From Arthrobacter sp. Leaf141 (GTDB taxonomy: Bacteria; Actinomycetota; Actinomycetes; Actinomycetales; Micrococcaceae): a stretch of 42,137 nt of DNA. The notes beneath the pieces were generated by a model. The model searched no databases. It was not told where the DNA came from and was given only the letters and a program-made list of their open reading frames with translations. The stretch's first letter is position 1, and every line of letters starts with the position of its first letter. This document shows, in pieces, positions 33,986 through 42,014 of the stretch. The position numbers and the translations under genes were made by a program. The stretch spans positions 118,316-160,452 of the forward strand of contig NZ_LMOL01000002.1 in the NCBI RefSeq assembly GCF_001424565.1. Direction: 5' to 3'.

Positions 33986-34336
33986 GCGCGGCAAAACAGC
34001 AGGCCATCAGCTGCTGACGTGGGCGCACAGATCCTCAGCAACGGGCCTTGGATAATACTGAGGAATTCCTGAGAATCTTTTCGAGCATTGATCAGATCTT
34101 GATCTTTCTCAAAGTAGTTTCTGAGGAGTGGTTGATTGAATGTTTCTTGTTGGCTGAACCGGACGCAATGGTTTACCAACAGAGACCGCTGGGTTGGGTC
34201 ATTCCAGCGGCGCCGCGAAGAAACCAAGTAGTGCATTGGAAAAAAATAGAGTACTGCCTACTCGGGTTTTTCCGCGAAGTTTTGCGTGGAATTAGATTTG
34301 TAGATTTCCGGCCTCCAAGTGGGGCCGGTACCAGCC

Positions 34337-34398
34337 GGAGTCGACGGCGGAAGCCTGCCTCTGAGACCGGGCCGGCCCCCCAGTCCGCCGTCGACTCC
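34337..34398. repeat. 15-base perfect inverted repeat with 32-base centre
   Basis: GGAGTCGACGGCGGA (34337-34351) matches TCCGCCGTCGACTCC (34384-34398). The hairpin would be very stable in an RNA leading into the PelG-like gene 149 bases downstream. No T-run follows on either strand, so it is not a standard terminator. Candidates are a leader attenuator, an RNA-stability element or a protein site. Confidence 0.75.
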
Positions 34399-34546
34399 CC
34401 TTCTCCTGCCCGAACCGACCCAAACACCAACACGAGTGCCCATCGCGCCTGCCGCGCCTCAATCGCTGACGAGAGAGCCCGGTGGGCTTTTCCATGCCTG
34501 CAGTTCGAGGGCAGGGGCTTGATCCAGAGGAAAGAACCAGATCATC

Positions 34547-35995
34547 TTGAAGTCCTTATTTCACGATTCCTACACCCGCCAGATGTCGTTGATCGTTGTG
34601 GTGGGACTGGCGCTGTCCGCACTTGTGCCCGCAACCGTGCAGCTTTTTCCCGGCTCAGCCGGTTTTCCCGTTCTTGCCGCAGCAGCGGTCCCGTTCCTGC
34701 TGGCTCTCGCCCTGATCATCAAGCCAGGCATTGCCGGTCCCAACAGCGGGGCAGTTGCCTCGACTGAAAGGTTGGGCTCTGCGCTCCTGCTGTACCTTTC
34801 ACCCGTTCTTTTGCTCAACGTTGTCTACCCGTTGGTCAGCCCCACAATGGCTGCCGTTGACGTGGATGGGGTACCCCTGACGCTGGTGGTGCTGGCATCC
34901 TCCATCACGGTGCCGTGGATGGCCCAGGCGGCATGCCTTCCCATCTACCGGGTCCTCGGCGATCTGATGGCCGAGCGGAACCTTGAGGCCATCACCCGGA
35001 AATTCTGCCGTTACTGGCCCATGATGTTCGTCCAGTCACTGCCGCTGGTTGCCGTCTTCGCCGTTCCCATGTGGTTGGCCTCAGGGTGGTCCGCCACCGT
35101 GATGCTCGACTATGTGGTGCTCTGCGTCCTGCATCTTCTCTTTGTGCAGTCCCTGGTACTGGCCAACGTGGCAAACCGCCGGGGCCTGTGGGCAGCGGCG
35201 TGGTCCGGTTACGCCGCCGCGCTTTTTATCGCCCCCACAGTGTGGTGGCTTCCGCCCCTGGTGGGCACGGCAACGCAGCTCCTGGCCATGCGCTCCGGCC
35301 TGCGGCACCTGGGGTTTACCCAGCGGCTCGGCATGCGGGTGTTCGGTCTCGACCTTGTCCGCGGACTCCTCATGGGAGCAGTTCTTTGGGCTGACAAGTT
35401 TGCACTCTTCCTGGTCACCAAAGGCGACTTCAACGTCGTCGCCGTGTTCGCAGCGATGCTGCCCGCTGTCGTCGCCTACAACTACTACTTCGTCCACCTT
35501 GCGCCCGGCGTGGACAGGGCCCTCAACGGCCTGCACCGGGACATTGCGGAGGCTCCCATCAGCGCTTTGAAGGGGAGCTCGCGCCGGTTGAGCCGTGTGG
35601 TTGACCGCTCCGTGTTGCTCACGGGTGCCATCGCAGCGCTGCTGGCACTGTCAGTGTCCCTGGTGATGTCCGGGGTTGATCCGCAGCAGTCCCTGCTGGC
35701 GGTGACCGCCACCCTGGCTTCCTGGGCCTTTATGGTCCTGACACTGCTCAGCTACGAACTGGACTTCATCGGCGAGAAGACCACCCCCCAGATCATTGGA
35801 GCCGTTCACTTGGCGGTCTGCGTCCTTGCCTTCGCCGCCGGCGGACTGCTTGGCCCACTCACCGGTGCAGCCGGCGGCTACCTGCTGTTGGGCGCTGTGG
35901 ACTTTGTCCTCATCGGCATCGCCTGGACGCTCTACAAGCGTCACTGGAGCCAACCGGAATACACGCTTTTCTGGCGCCACGCCACTACCTGGTAA
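34547..35995 (+). CDS. pelG: PelG-like polytopic exopolysaccharide membrane protein
   Basis: A 482-residue protein with about 12 hydrophobic segments and a MATE/flippase-like layout. MKSLFHDSYTRQMSLIVVVG at the N-terminus, then RLGSALLLYLSPVLLLNVVYPLVSPTMA and KFCRYWPMMFVQSLPLVAVFAVP recall PelG, the inner-membrane partner of PelF in Pel polysaccharide export. The start codon used here is TTG 34547. GAGG lies 16 bases before it, which is long; ATC codons at 34541 and 34544 are in frame at better spacing, so the exact start is open. The stop is 76 bases before the PelF-like gene, in the same direction. The assignment relies on linkage to pelF and on fold pattern. Confidence 0.78.
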   Translation: MKSLFHDSYTRQMSLIVVVGLALSALVPATVQLFPGSAGFPVLAAAAVPFLLALALIIKPGIAGPNSGAVASTERLGSALLLYLSPVLLLNVVYPLVSPTMAAVDVDGVPLTLVVLASSITVPWMAQAACLPIYRVLGDLMAERNLEAITRKFCRYWPMMFVQSLPLVAVFAVPMWLASGWSATVMLDYVVLCVLHLLFVQSLVLANVANRRGLWAAAWSGYAAALFIAPTVWWLPPLVGTATQLLAMRSGLRHLGFTQRLGMRVFGLDLVRGLLMGAVLWADKFALFLVTKGDFNVVAVFAAMLPAVVAYNYYFVHLAPGVDRALNGLHRDIAEAPISALKGSSRRLSRVVDRSVLLTGAIAALLALSVSLVMSGVDPQQSLLAVTATLASWAFMVLTLLSYELDFIGEKTTPQIIGAVHLAVCVLAFAAGGLLGPLTGAAGGYLLLGAVDFVLIGIAWTLYKRHWSQPEYTLFWRHATTW

Positions 35996-36071
35996 CCAGC
36001 CCATCACCCGGCAAGGACCCGCTTTACCCAGCAACGCCACGACTGACTTCCAAAATGCTAAGGGGAACACC

Positions 36072-37763
36072 ATGTACTCGATCGCGAGAAGCGGCAAGAA
36101 GAAGCCACGGACCTTGTCTCCGGCGGCGGCCATCGAGCCGGCAACAGCCGCCAAGCCCGTTTATGAGGACGTGGATGTTGCCATCGTGATGGAGTCCACC
36201 TATCCCTTCCTCAAAGGCGGAGTCTCCGCCGTGGTTCACGACATCGTGACCCACAACCCCGATCTCAGCTACGGCATCATCCACATCACGTGGGACTCGG
36301 ACGCGCCGCTGACGGACCTCTACGGCATGCCGTCGAACGTCCGGTGGGTACGCACCGTGTTCCTCAGCATGGATGAGCACCGGCAGGACTTCCAGGGCGT
36401 CTCATCGAGGGATTTGGGAATGACGGCACCGGAGCGCGAAGCGCTCTCGCACAGGTTCTTTGATGCCCTGTACGCACTTTCGGAACACGGCGACGTCGAG
36501 GGCCTGTGGGAGCTGATTGACGAGGGGATGAACGAACGCACCCGGCAGTACCCCCTCTGGGCCCTTCTCGGTTCCAGGGAGTTTATGCAGACCCTGCAGG
36601 ATCGTATGCCCCAGTTGAACCTGTCACTGGCAAACTCCTTCTGGACCCTGCGCAACTTCTTTTCCCTGGCCTACGCGGTGCTGGGCGAAACAATGCCCCG
36701 GGCCAGTGTCTACCACGCCCATACCACCGGCTACGCCTCGCTGCTCGGCGCAGCTGCGGCAAGGGACCACAACACGTCATTCCTGCTGACCGAGCACAAC
36801 CTCTACGTCCGCGACACGGTCAACACCCTGCTGGACCGGAACATGGCTTTGTCCATCACGGCGGAGGATTACCGGACTTTCGACGTGACCGCAGAGCAGC
36901 GCGCGTGGATGGCGTGGTGGACCGAGATGGGCCGTTTCTGCTACCCCAGCGCACGACTCATCACGTACCTTTACCCGAGTGCCATCACCGAAGCTGCCCG
37001 GCTCGGCGCCGACATGGACAAGTCGGTGGTTGTGCCAAACGGCATGGTCATTGCCGAGTTCGACGAGAAGTTCCGGGCGCGTCAGGACGCACTGGCGAAG
37101 ATGGAAGCGGAAGGCCCCGACTACGTTTGGCACCTTGTCTATATCGCCCGCGTTGTGCCCATCAAGGGACTGCTGGATCTGCTGTCCAGCATGGAGATCC
37201 TGCGCGACCGCGGGTATCCAAACCTGCACCTGGACGTTCTGGGGCCAACCGAACACGTGCCGGAGTACTACGAGGCCTGCCTCGCGAAGATTGATGCCCT
37301 GGGACTCAACGACCACGTCACCGTCCACGGCACTGTCCACGTTCGGGACATGCTGGACCAGTTCGACCTCCTGGTCCTCCCCAGCTACAACGAGGGACAG
37401 CCCATTGTCATTCTTGAGGCCATGGCGGCGGGAATTCCTACCGTCGGCTCCGATGTGGGCGGCGTCGCACAGCAGATCTCCGACAACCTCACCACCGCGG
37501 ACGGACGGGTCATCGGTCCCTGCGGCGAAACGGTCACGCCCGGCGACGTGCAACAGATGGCCGACGGCATCCAGGCCGTCATCGGCAACCTGGCCAACTA
37601 CGCCTCATACGCGGCAAATGCCCGCACCCGCGTCCAGGAGCTGTTCCAGATGCACGAGGTTATGTCCTCCTACAACCAGATTTACCGCGCCCTCGGCGAC
37701 CTCCCGGTCATCGGGGAAGCGGCCCCGGTCCGGGGCGAAGAGCTGGCTCCGGTGGAACTGTGA
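36072..37763 (+). CDS. pelF: PelF-like GT4 glycosyltransferase (DUF3492 + glycosyl transferase 1)
   Basis: A 563-residue cytosolic glycosyltransferase. The N-terminal half begins DVAIVMESTYPFLKGGVSAVVHDIV (about residues 36-60), the PelF/DUF3492 hallmark. The C-terminal GT-B half has YIARVVPIKGLLDLL (about 360-375) and NEGQPIVILEAMAAGIPTVGSDVGG, with the Ex7E-type acidic pair of GT4. PelF polymerises UDP-sugars (GalNAc/GlcNAc in the studied Pel system). The ATG at 36072 has AGGGG just upstream. The last four bases overlap the GTG of the next gene. A basic ~30-residue N-terminal extension precedes the domain. Confidence 0.92.
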   Translation: MYSIARSGKKKPRTLSPAAAIEPATAAKPVYEDVDVAIVMESTYPFLKGGVSAVVHDIVTHNPDLSYGIIHITWDSDAPLTDLYGMPSNVRWVRTVFLSMDEHRQDFQGVSSRDLGMTAPEREALSHRFFDALYALSEHGDVEGLWELIDEGMNERTRQYPLWALLGSREFMQTLQDRMPQLNLSLANSFWTLRNFFSLAYAVLGETMPRASVYHAHTTGYASLLGAAAARDHNTSFLLTEHNLYVRDTVNTLLDRNMALSITAEDYRTFDVTAEQRAWMAWWTEMGRFCYPSARLITYLYPSAITEAARLGADMDKSVVVPNGMVIAEFDEKFRARQDALAKMEAEGPDYVWHLVYIARVVPIKGLLDLLSSMEILRDRGYPNLHLDVLGPTEHVPEYYEACLAKIDALGLNDHVTVHGTVHVRDMLDQFDLLVLPSYNEGQPIVILEAMAAGIPTVGSDVGGVAQQISDNLTTADGRVIGPCGETVTPGDVQQMADGIQAVIGNLANYASYAANARTRVQELFQMHEVMSSYNQIYRALGDLPVIGEAAPVRGEELAPVEL

Positions 37764-38842
37764 GCGGCGTGGGCGCGTGGATCCGCTACGGTGATCCCAT
37801 CCCTGCGGACCAGGTAGCCTTCGCGGCAAAGCACTATCGCGCAGCCATCCTCCAACCCTGGGAGACGGACGCCGCGGCAGAGCTCAAGCGGCTCCGGCCG
37901 GACATGACGGTCCTTTGTTATAAGTGCCTCTCATCCACCCGTGACTACGAACCCGGGCCGGTCTACAGTTCGGGCGTTGCGTACAACGAAGCCGAGGAGG
38001 AGGGCGGGGCGTGGTTCGCTACCCGGCTGGATGGCACCCGCATCGAGTGGAACGGGTACGGCGGGCACTGGCAGATGAACGTACGCGACGCCGGGTACCG
38101 TGCGCGCTGGGTTCAAAACGTCACCGCAGAACTCCTGGAGTCGCCGTTCGACGGAGTGATGGCTGACAACGATGTTTTTGAGGACTACTACCAGCTGAAC
38201 CTGCCCATTCAGTCAGCTTCCTCGATGGCGGATCTTCGGGACGGGCTCGATCACCTTGTCCACGCAGCGGGCCAATCCCTGAACAGCATCGGGAAAATCC
38301 TGGTGCCCAACATCGCCGAGTCGCGCCGGGTGCCGGGCAGGTGGGCTTCCCACGCCGCGTACGGCGGCGGGTTCGAAGAAGTCTGGCTTGGCTACGGCGC
38401 CCGGGACCTTTTTGACCCGGTGACGGCAGAGGCACAGCTCCCGCAGGCTGATGGCCCAGGCCTGTCAATTCTGCGCGTCCCTACAAACGGCGATGACAAC
38501 CACCCGAATTTCACATACGGGCTGGCAGCATTCTGGATTTTCGGCCGCGGCCAAGGCTCCTTCACTGCGACAGCACACGATGACTACAGCCGGACCCAAC
38601 ACATCCCCGAGCTGGACTGGTCCCTTGGCGCACCCCGGGAGAAACCGAAAGGCCGCCAGCATGTCTGGTCGCGTGAATTCAACGGCGGGTGGGCTGCAGT
38701 GAACTTCAACAAGGATGGCCGCCGGAAACGCCGGATCAGCGTTCCCCCGGGACTGGCGGACGCCGCAGGTAATCCTGCCCCGACGTCTCTGGTTCTGCCC
38801 GCGCAACGCGGGGTTATCTACCAGCGGGGGCAGAGCCATTAA
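37760..38842 (+). CDS. GHL15-type putative glycoside-hydrolase-like protein, no signal peptide
   Basis: A 360-residue protein of the hydrolase-like family 15 pattern. WIRYGDPIPADQVAFAAKHYRAAILQPWE (about residues 7-35), MTVLCYKCLSSTRDYEPG (about 49-66), and FDGVMADNDVFEDYY (about 130-144) line up with a TIM-barrel hydrolase in which Asp of ADND is a candidate catalytic residue. The GTG at 37760 overlaps the pelF stop by four bases (GTGA), so the start is well fixed. No signal peptide or membrane segment follows it. It would therefore act in the cytosol, unlike the periplasmic PelA hydrolase. The stop overlaps the epimerase start. The role in polymer production is unknown. Confidence 0.78.
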   Translation: MSGVGAWIRYGDPIPADQVAFAAKHYRAAILQPWETDAAAELKRLRPDMTVLCYKCLSSTRDYEPGPVYSSGVAYNEAEEEGGAWFATRLDGTRIEWNGYGGHWQMNVRDAGYRARWVQNVTAELLESPFDGVMADNDVFEDYYQLNLPIQSASSMADLRDGLDHLVHAAGQSLNSIGKILVPNIAESRRVPGRWASHAAYGGGFEEVWLGYGARDLFDPVTAEAQLPQADGPGLSILRVPTNGDDNHPNFTYGLAAFWIFGRGQGSFTATAHDDYSRTQHIPELDWSLGAPREKPKGRQHVWSREFNGGWAAVNFNKDGRRKRRISVPPGLADAAGNPAPTSLVLPAQRGVIYQRGQSH

Positions 38843-39866
38843 CATCCTCATCACCGGCGGTTGCGGATACATCGGTTCGCACACCATCCTTCATCTGCTC
38901 GAGGCCGGTCACAACATCACTGTCATCGACAACCTCAGCAACTCCCTCTCTGAATCCCTGCTCCGGGTACAGAAAATTACGGGCCGGGACATCTCTTTCG
39001 TTGAAGGGGACATCGCGGACAAGTCCTGCCTTCAGGATATTTTCGCCCGCGCCGATATTGGTGCCGTCATCCACTTCGCAGGCTTCAAGGCCGTCGGGGA
39101 ATCCGTCAGCCAACCACTGCGCTATTACGGTAACAACGTCAGCGGGACACTGAACCTCCTGGAGGCCATGGACGCTCACGGCGTCCGCCGCCTTGTCTTC
39201 AGCTCCTCGGCCACTGTCTACGGTGCCAACCCGGATATGCCGCTCAGGGAGGACTTTCCGCTGCGCGCGACCAACCCGTATGGCAGGACCAAGCAGCATA
39301 TCGAAGACATCCTCACGGATCTCCAGGCCGCCGATCCCCGGTGGCGGATTGCGCTCCTGCGCTACTTCAATCCAGTGGGCGCCCACCCCTCCGGGCTGAT
39401 CGGTGAGGACCCACAGGGGCCGCCGAACAACCTGTTTCCGTACGTGACGCAGGTGGCAGTGGGCCGCAGGGACAAAGTGAGTGTTTTCGGCAGCGACTAC
39501 CCCACCCCCGATGGGACCGGCATCAGGGATTACATCCACGTTATGGACTTGGCATCAGGCCACGCAGCAGCACTGGACTACCTCGCAAGGCACGAGGGAC
39601 TGCATACCTGGAACCTCGGCACCGGTGAAGGCTACTCCGTCCTGGAAGTAATCAAAGCGTTTGAAGCCGCATCCGGTACCACCATTCCCTACGCCTTGGT
39701 GGACCGCAGGCCGGGAGACGCGCCAGTGAGTCTTGCCGATCCGTCGAAGGCCGACCTCGAGCTGGGGTGGACGGCGTCGCTGACCCTTGACCGCATGTGT
39801 ACCGATGCCTGGCGGTGGCAGCAGGGAAACCCGGACGGATACAGGGCACCAAACGTGGCACCGTGA
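38838..39866 (+). CDS. galE: UDP-hexose/HexNAc 4-epimerase (GalE/PelX-like), apparent AUU start
   Basis: A 342-residue extended SDR. ATT at 38838 gives (M)NILITGGCGYIGSHTILHL, the exact GalE N-terminus (GGxGYIG at residues 7-13). No ATG, GTG or TTG occurs between it and the fold's first strand, nor at a fitting place upstream. GGGGG lies seven bases before the ATT, and the ATT overlaps the stop codon of the upstream gene (ATTAA). The catalytic residues are in FSSSATVYG (Ser) and NPYGRTKQHIE (Tyr-x3-Lys). Such epimerases interconvert UDP-Glc/Gal or UDP-GlcNAc/GalNAc; beside PelF/PelG a UDP-GalNAc supply role is likely. Confidence 0.9.
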   Translation: MNILITGGCGYIGSHTILHLLEAGHNITVIDNLSNSLSESLLRVQKITGRDISFVEGDIADKSCLQDIFARADIGAVIHFAGFKAVGESVSQPLRYYGNNVSGTLNLLEAMDAHGVRRLVFSSSATVYGANPDMPLREDFPLRATNPYGRTKQHIEDILTDLQAADPRWRIALLRYFNPVGAHPSGLIGEDPQGPPNNLFPYVTQVAVGRRDKVSVFGSDYPTPDGTGIRDYIHVMDLASGHAAALDYLARHEGLHTWNLGTGEGYSVLEVIKAFEAASGTTIPYALVDRRPGDAPVSLADPSKADLELGWTASLTLDRMCTDAWRWQQGNPDGYRAPNVAP

Positions 39867-39887
39867 CCCGGACGCTGCCCGGCCTGC

Positions 39888-41336
39888 TCACGGCGCCGGG
39901 AGGTACTTGCGTCCCAGCGTGAGCCAACCAGCCAGGGTTTTGTCCTGGGATGCGTTGGCGAACCGTAGCGGGACGCCCTTCGCAAGCGGGTTGACCGGCC
40001 TCATCAGCAGCGTGTAATACCCCGGCGGCACACCGCCGACAGTTGTTTTCCACTGCGCCGGAGTTCCCGGCTTCACCCCGGAGAGCTTCCATGAGGTGGT
40101 CCATGTCCGAACTATCTTCCCACCCGGATCGGCCGCAGCAACCTGGATCGGCCAGTCGTAATAGAAAGGTGCAACCCCAGCATTGTTAACCTTCACAGTG
40201 AGATCGCTCTGCCCGCTGACGGCTCCCCGGGTCAGTGCGAAAGCTGTCGCTTGGAACCGGTAACCCAGCGACTGGGAGGCAGCTTTTGCGTTCGCCAGGG
40301 TCTGACCGGTGTATCCCGGACTGAAGGCACGGTGGTTAAGCAGCCACGAGGCATGGGTGGCTGCGACGCTTCCGGAAAAGTCATTGTCCGCGCCGGACTC
40401 GATGACGGGGCAGCGCATCGGCGTTTCAAAGATGCAGTCCTGGATCTCCACCCGCAGTTCCCCGCCCACGGGTTGCGTGAGCCACTTGCCCGTCGTCCCG
40501 GATTGACGCAGTTTGTCCACAAAGTGCCAACCAATTCCCGGCAAGGTCTGCACGGCAAAAGAATCATCGTGATAGCCGACATTCAGGCTTTTGTTGGCTG
40601 CGTCGGGGTACCTGACCTGAAGCTTCGTTTTCCTGAACGCTTTGGTGTAGCTCGCGAGCACGCGACCCTGGGTGGCCGTTGATGCAAACCAGTTCTCCGG
40701 AGAGCCCCAACCGTCATGGGGGAAGGTGTGCCATTCACCCCAGAAGCCCAGAAGGCCCATCTGGATGAAACCGATTCGTGGATCACCGTCATAACGGGCC
40801 CCAAAGGCTGCAACGAATCCCTCAAGTGCCGACACGAGGCGCGGATCCTCATAATCCGGGGAGACGCTCACGCCACGGTTTTGATGGTCTGCGTAGCGGT
40901 GGGTGGACAGCCCGGACTGCAGCAGATATGCGGGGATGCCGGTGGCCTTACCCGGGTAGTCAAGATAAAAACGAAAAACCGCCTGGTGGCCGCGTCCCGC
41001 AATGGCGTTCAACTGGGTTTCCAGGCTTGCCCAATTAAACGTACCGGGTCCGGTAACAACCGCATTAACGGGAAGGTAGAACCATTCCATGGAGTGAGGC
41101 ATCGAACTGTAAGCACCGGCGAACGGGACAAAACCAGCCAAGGGACTGCTCGCCGGTGCCGGCCCCGCGGCCAGGGGAACCCAATCGCCGGACGTGGCCG
41201 CTGCCTCAGCAGCAGGCACCGTTGAGGCTGATGGCACCACCAACAGCATAAACGCGACCAAACCAGAGACGACGGCGCCAACAGAGAGCCGCCGTCGAGG
41301 CAGCTTCAGCCAACGCTGGTTTTTCTGAGTATTCAA
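39888..41336 (-). CDS. Secreted DUF4832-like (glycoside-hydrolase-like) protein
   Basis: A 482-residue protein from TTG 41336, chosen because AGGGGA lies seven bases upstream; a GTG two codons earlier (41342) is too close to it, and further upstream the frame stays open to 41447. The N-terminus MNTQKNQRWLKLPRRRLSVGAV is basic, followed by a hydrophobic stretch (about residues 18-38) and Ala-rich cleavage region, so it should be secreted or anchored. The rest resembles DUF4874/DUF4832 proteins: MEWFYLPVNAVV, AVFRFYLDYPGK, IGFIQMGLLGFWGEWHTFP and, at the end, an Ig-like beta domain. GEWH may hold a catalytic Glu. It is transcribed against the other exopolysaccharide genes but sits among them, so action on the polymer is inferred. 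Confidence 0.78.
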   Translation of the reverse strand: MNTQKNQRWLKLPRRRLSVGAVVSGLVAFMLLVVPSASTVPAAEAAATSGDWVPLAAGPAPASSPLAGFVPFAGAYSSMPHSMEWFYLPVNAVVTGPGTFNWASLETQLNAIAGRGHQAVFRFYLDYPGKATGIPAYLLQSGLSTHRYADHQNRGVSVSPDYEDPRLVSALEGFVAAFGARYDGDPRIGFIQMGLLGFWGEWHTFPHDGWGSPENWFASTATQGRVLASYTKAFRKTKLQVRYPDAANKSLNVGYHDDSFAVQTLPGIGWHFVDKLRQSGTTGKWLTQPVGGELRVEIQDCIFETPMRCPVIESGADNDFSGSVAATHASWLLNHRAFSPGYTGQTLANAKAASQSLGYRFQATAFALTRGAVSGQSDLTVKVNNAGVAPFYYDWPIQVAAADPGGKIVRTWTTSWKLSGVKPGTPAQWKTTVGGVPPGYYTLLMRPVNPLAKGVPLRFANASQDKTLAGWLTLGRKYLPAP

Positions 41337-41538
41337 TTGCACTTCCCCTGACAGACGGCGCACAGCACCGACGAGACCGAGCGGCGCGGAGCGCCTATGA
41401 GACCAGGACCTGCGGACGCCACCACCCAAGCGGCGTTTCACACTCACTTCGGACTGATCCTAGGGCAATTCCGGGGATCTTCACCCAAGTACAGCCAACA
41501 GAAATTGCGGGAGCCGCAAATGACCAAGAGAAGGACAT

Positions 41539-41985
41539 ATGATTCACAGCTCCACCCGGCATGATGAACGGCCGGACGAATCGATCAACGGACGCCGGCC
41601 CCCTGATTCCAGTGATATTCCGCCGTTACTGGACCGGCCCGTTCTTGACCAGTTCACGGAGGAACTTGAGGAACTTGCCTACACGAAGGCTTTCTTTGAT
41701 TCCTTCATCGATTTAATGCCGCACCGCATCGAAAGACTTCGCTTGGCCCTGGTGGCGGGAAGCTTCGAACGTGCGCTCGATGCGGTGTTGAGCCTGAAAT
41801 CATCAAGCCAGATGATCGGCGCCCGCCGGCTGGCCGGCCTGGCCGCAGCACTTGAGTCCGGCATCCGCGACGAAACCACTTCCTCGAATGCTGCAATGCT
41901 CCTTCCGCGGTATGCTGCCGGGTTCATCAACGACATCACACAATGCGGCGACCTGACCTGCCGCAGCCTCCGCGCCCACTGCTGA
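41539..41985 (+). CDS. Hpt-like domain protein lacking the phosphoacceptor histidine
   Basis: A 148-residue helical protein. [35 protein letters not shown] (about residues 37-71) and [26 protein letters not shown] (about 81-106) follow the Hpt four-helix pattern. In that pattern the core AH-x-LKGSS...GA contains the phosphorylated His. Here the LK is at 86-87, so the His position is Leu84, and the Gly is Ser88. It cannot act as a normal phosphotransfer protein. It starts at ATG 41539 with AGAAGG a few bases upstream, and lies 30 bases before galU. It may be a structural scaffold or a binding partner of a receiver domain. The similarity is by eye only. Confidence 0.7.
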   Translation: MIHSSTRHDERPDESINGRRPPDSSDIPPLLDRPVLDQFTEELEELAYTKAFFDSFIDLMPHRIERLRLALVAGSFERALDAVLSLKSSSQMIGARRLAGLAAALESGIRDETTSSNAAMLLPRYAAGFINDITQCGDLTCRSLRAHC

Positions 41986-42014
41986 CACATCCCACAACAG
42001 AAGAGAAAACACAC

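Larger units (their letters stand above)
33668..34546. other. 879-base intergenic region before the exopolysaccharide genes
   Basis: No convincing gene is seen. It holds two CRP-like sequences (33919-33938 and 33970-33985), an AT-rich patch (only 23 G/C in the 60 bases 34081-34140, against roughly two thirds in the flanking genes) and a 15-base inverted repeat (34337-34398). A long plus-strand frame from 34048 reads through the repeat into the PelG-like gene and has no family resemblance. The region is best read as a large regulatory leader. Confidence 0.7.

Noticed and set aside
33919..34236. 105-codon minus-strand frame in the same spacer
   Set aside because: No family resemblance, no ribosome site, and it overlaps the CRP-like sites; treated as chance.
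34048..34767. 239-codon frame in the AT-rich spacer
   Set aside because: Its first ~80 residues look plausible, but it runs through the inverted repeat into the PelG-like gene in another frame, has no ribosome site, and resembles no family.
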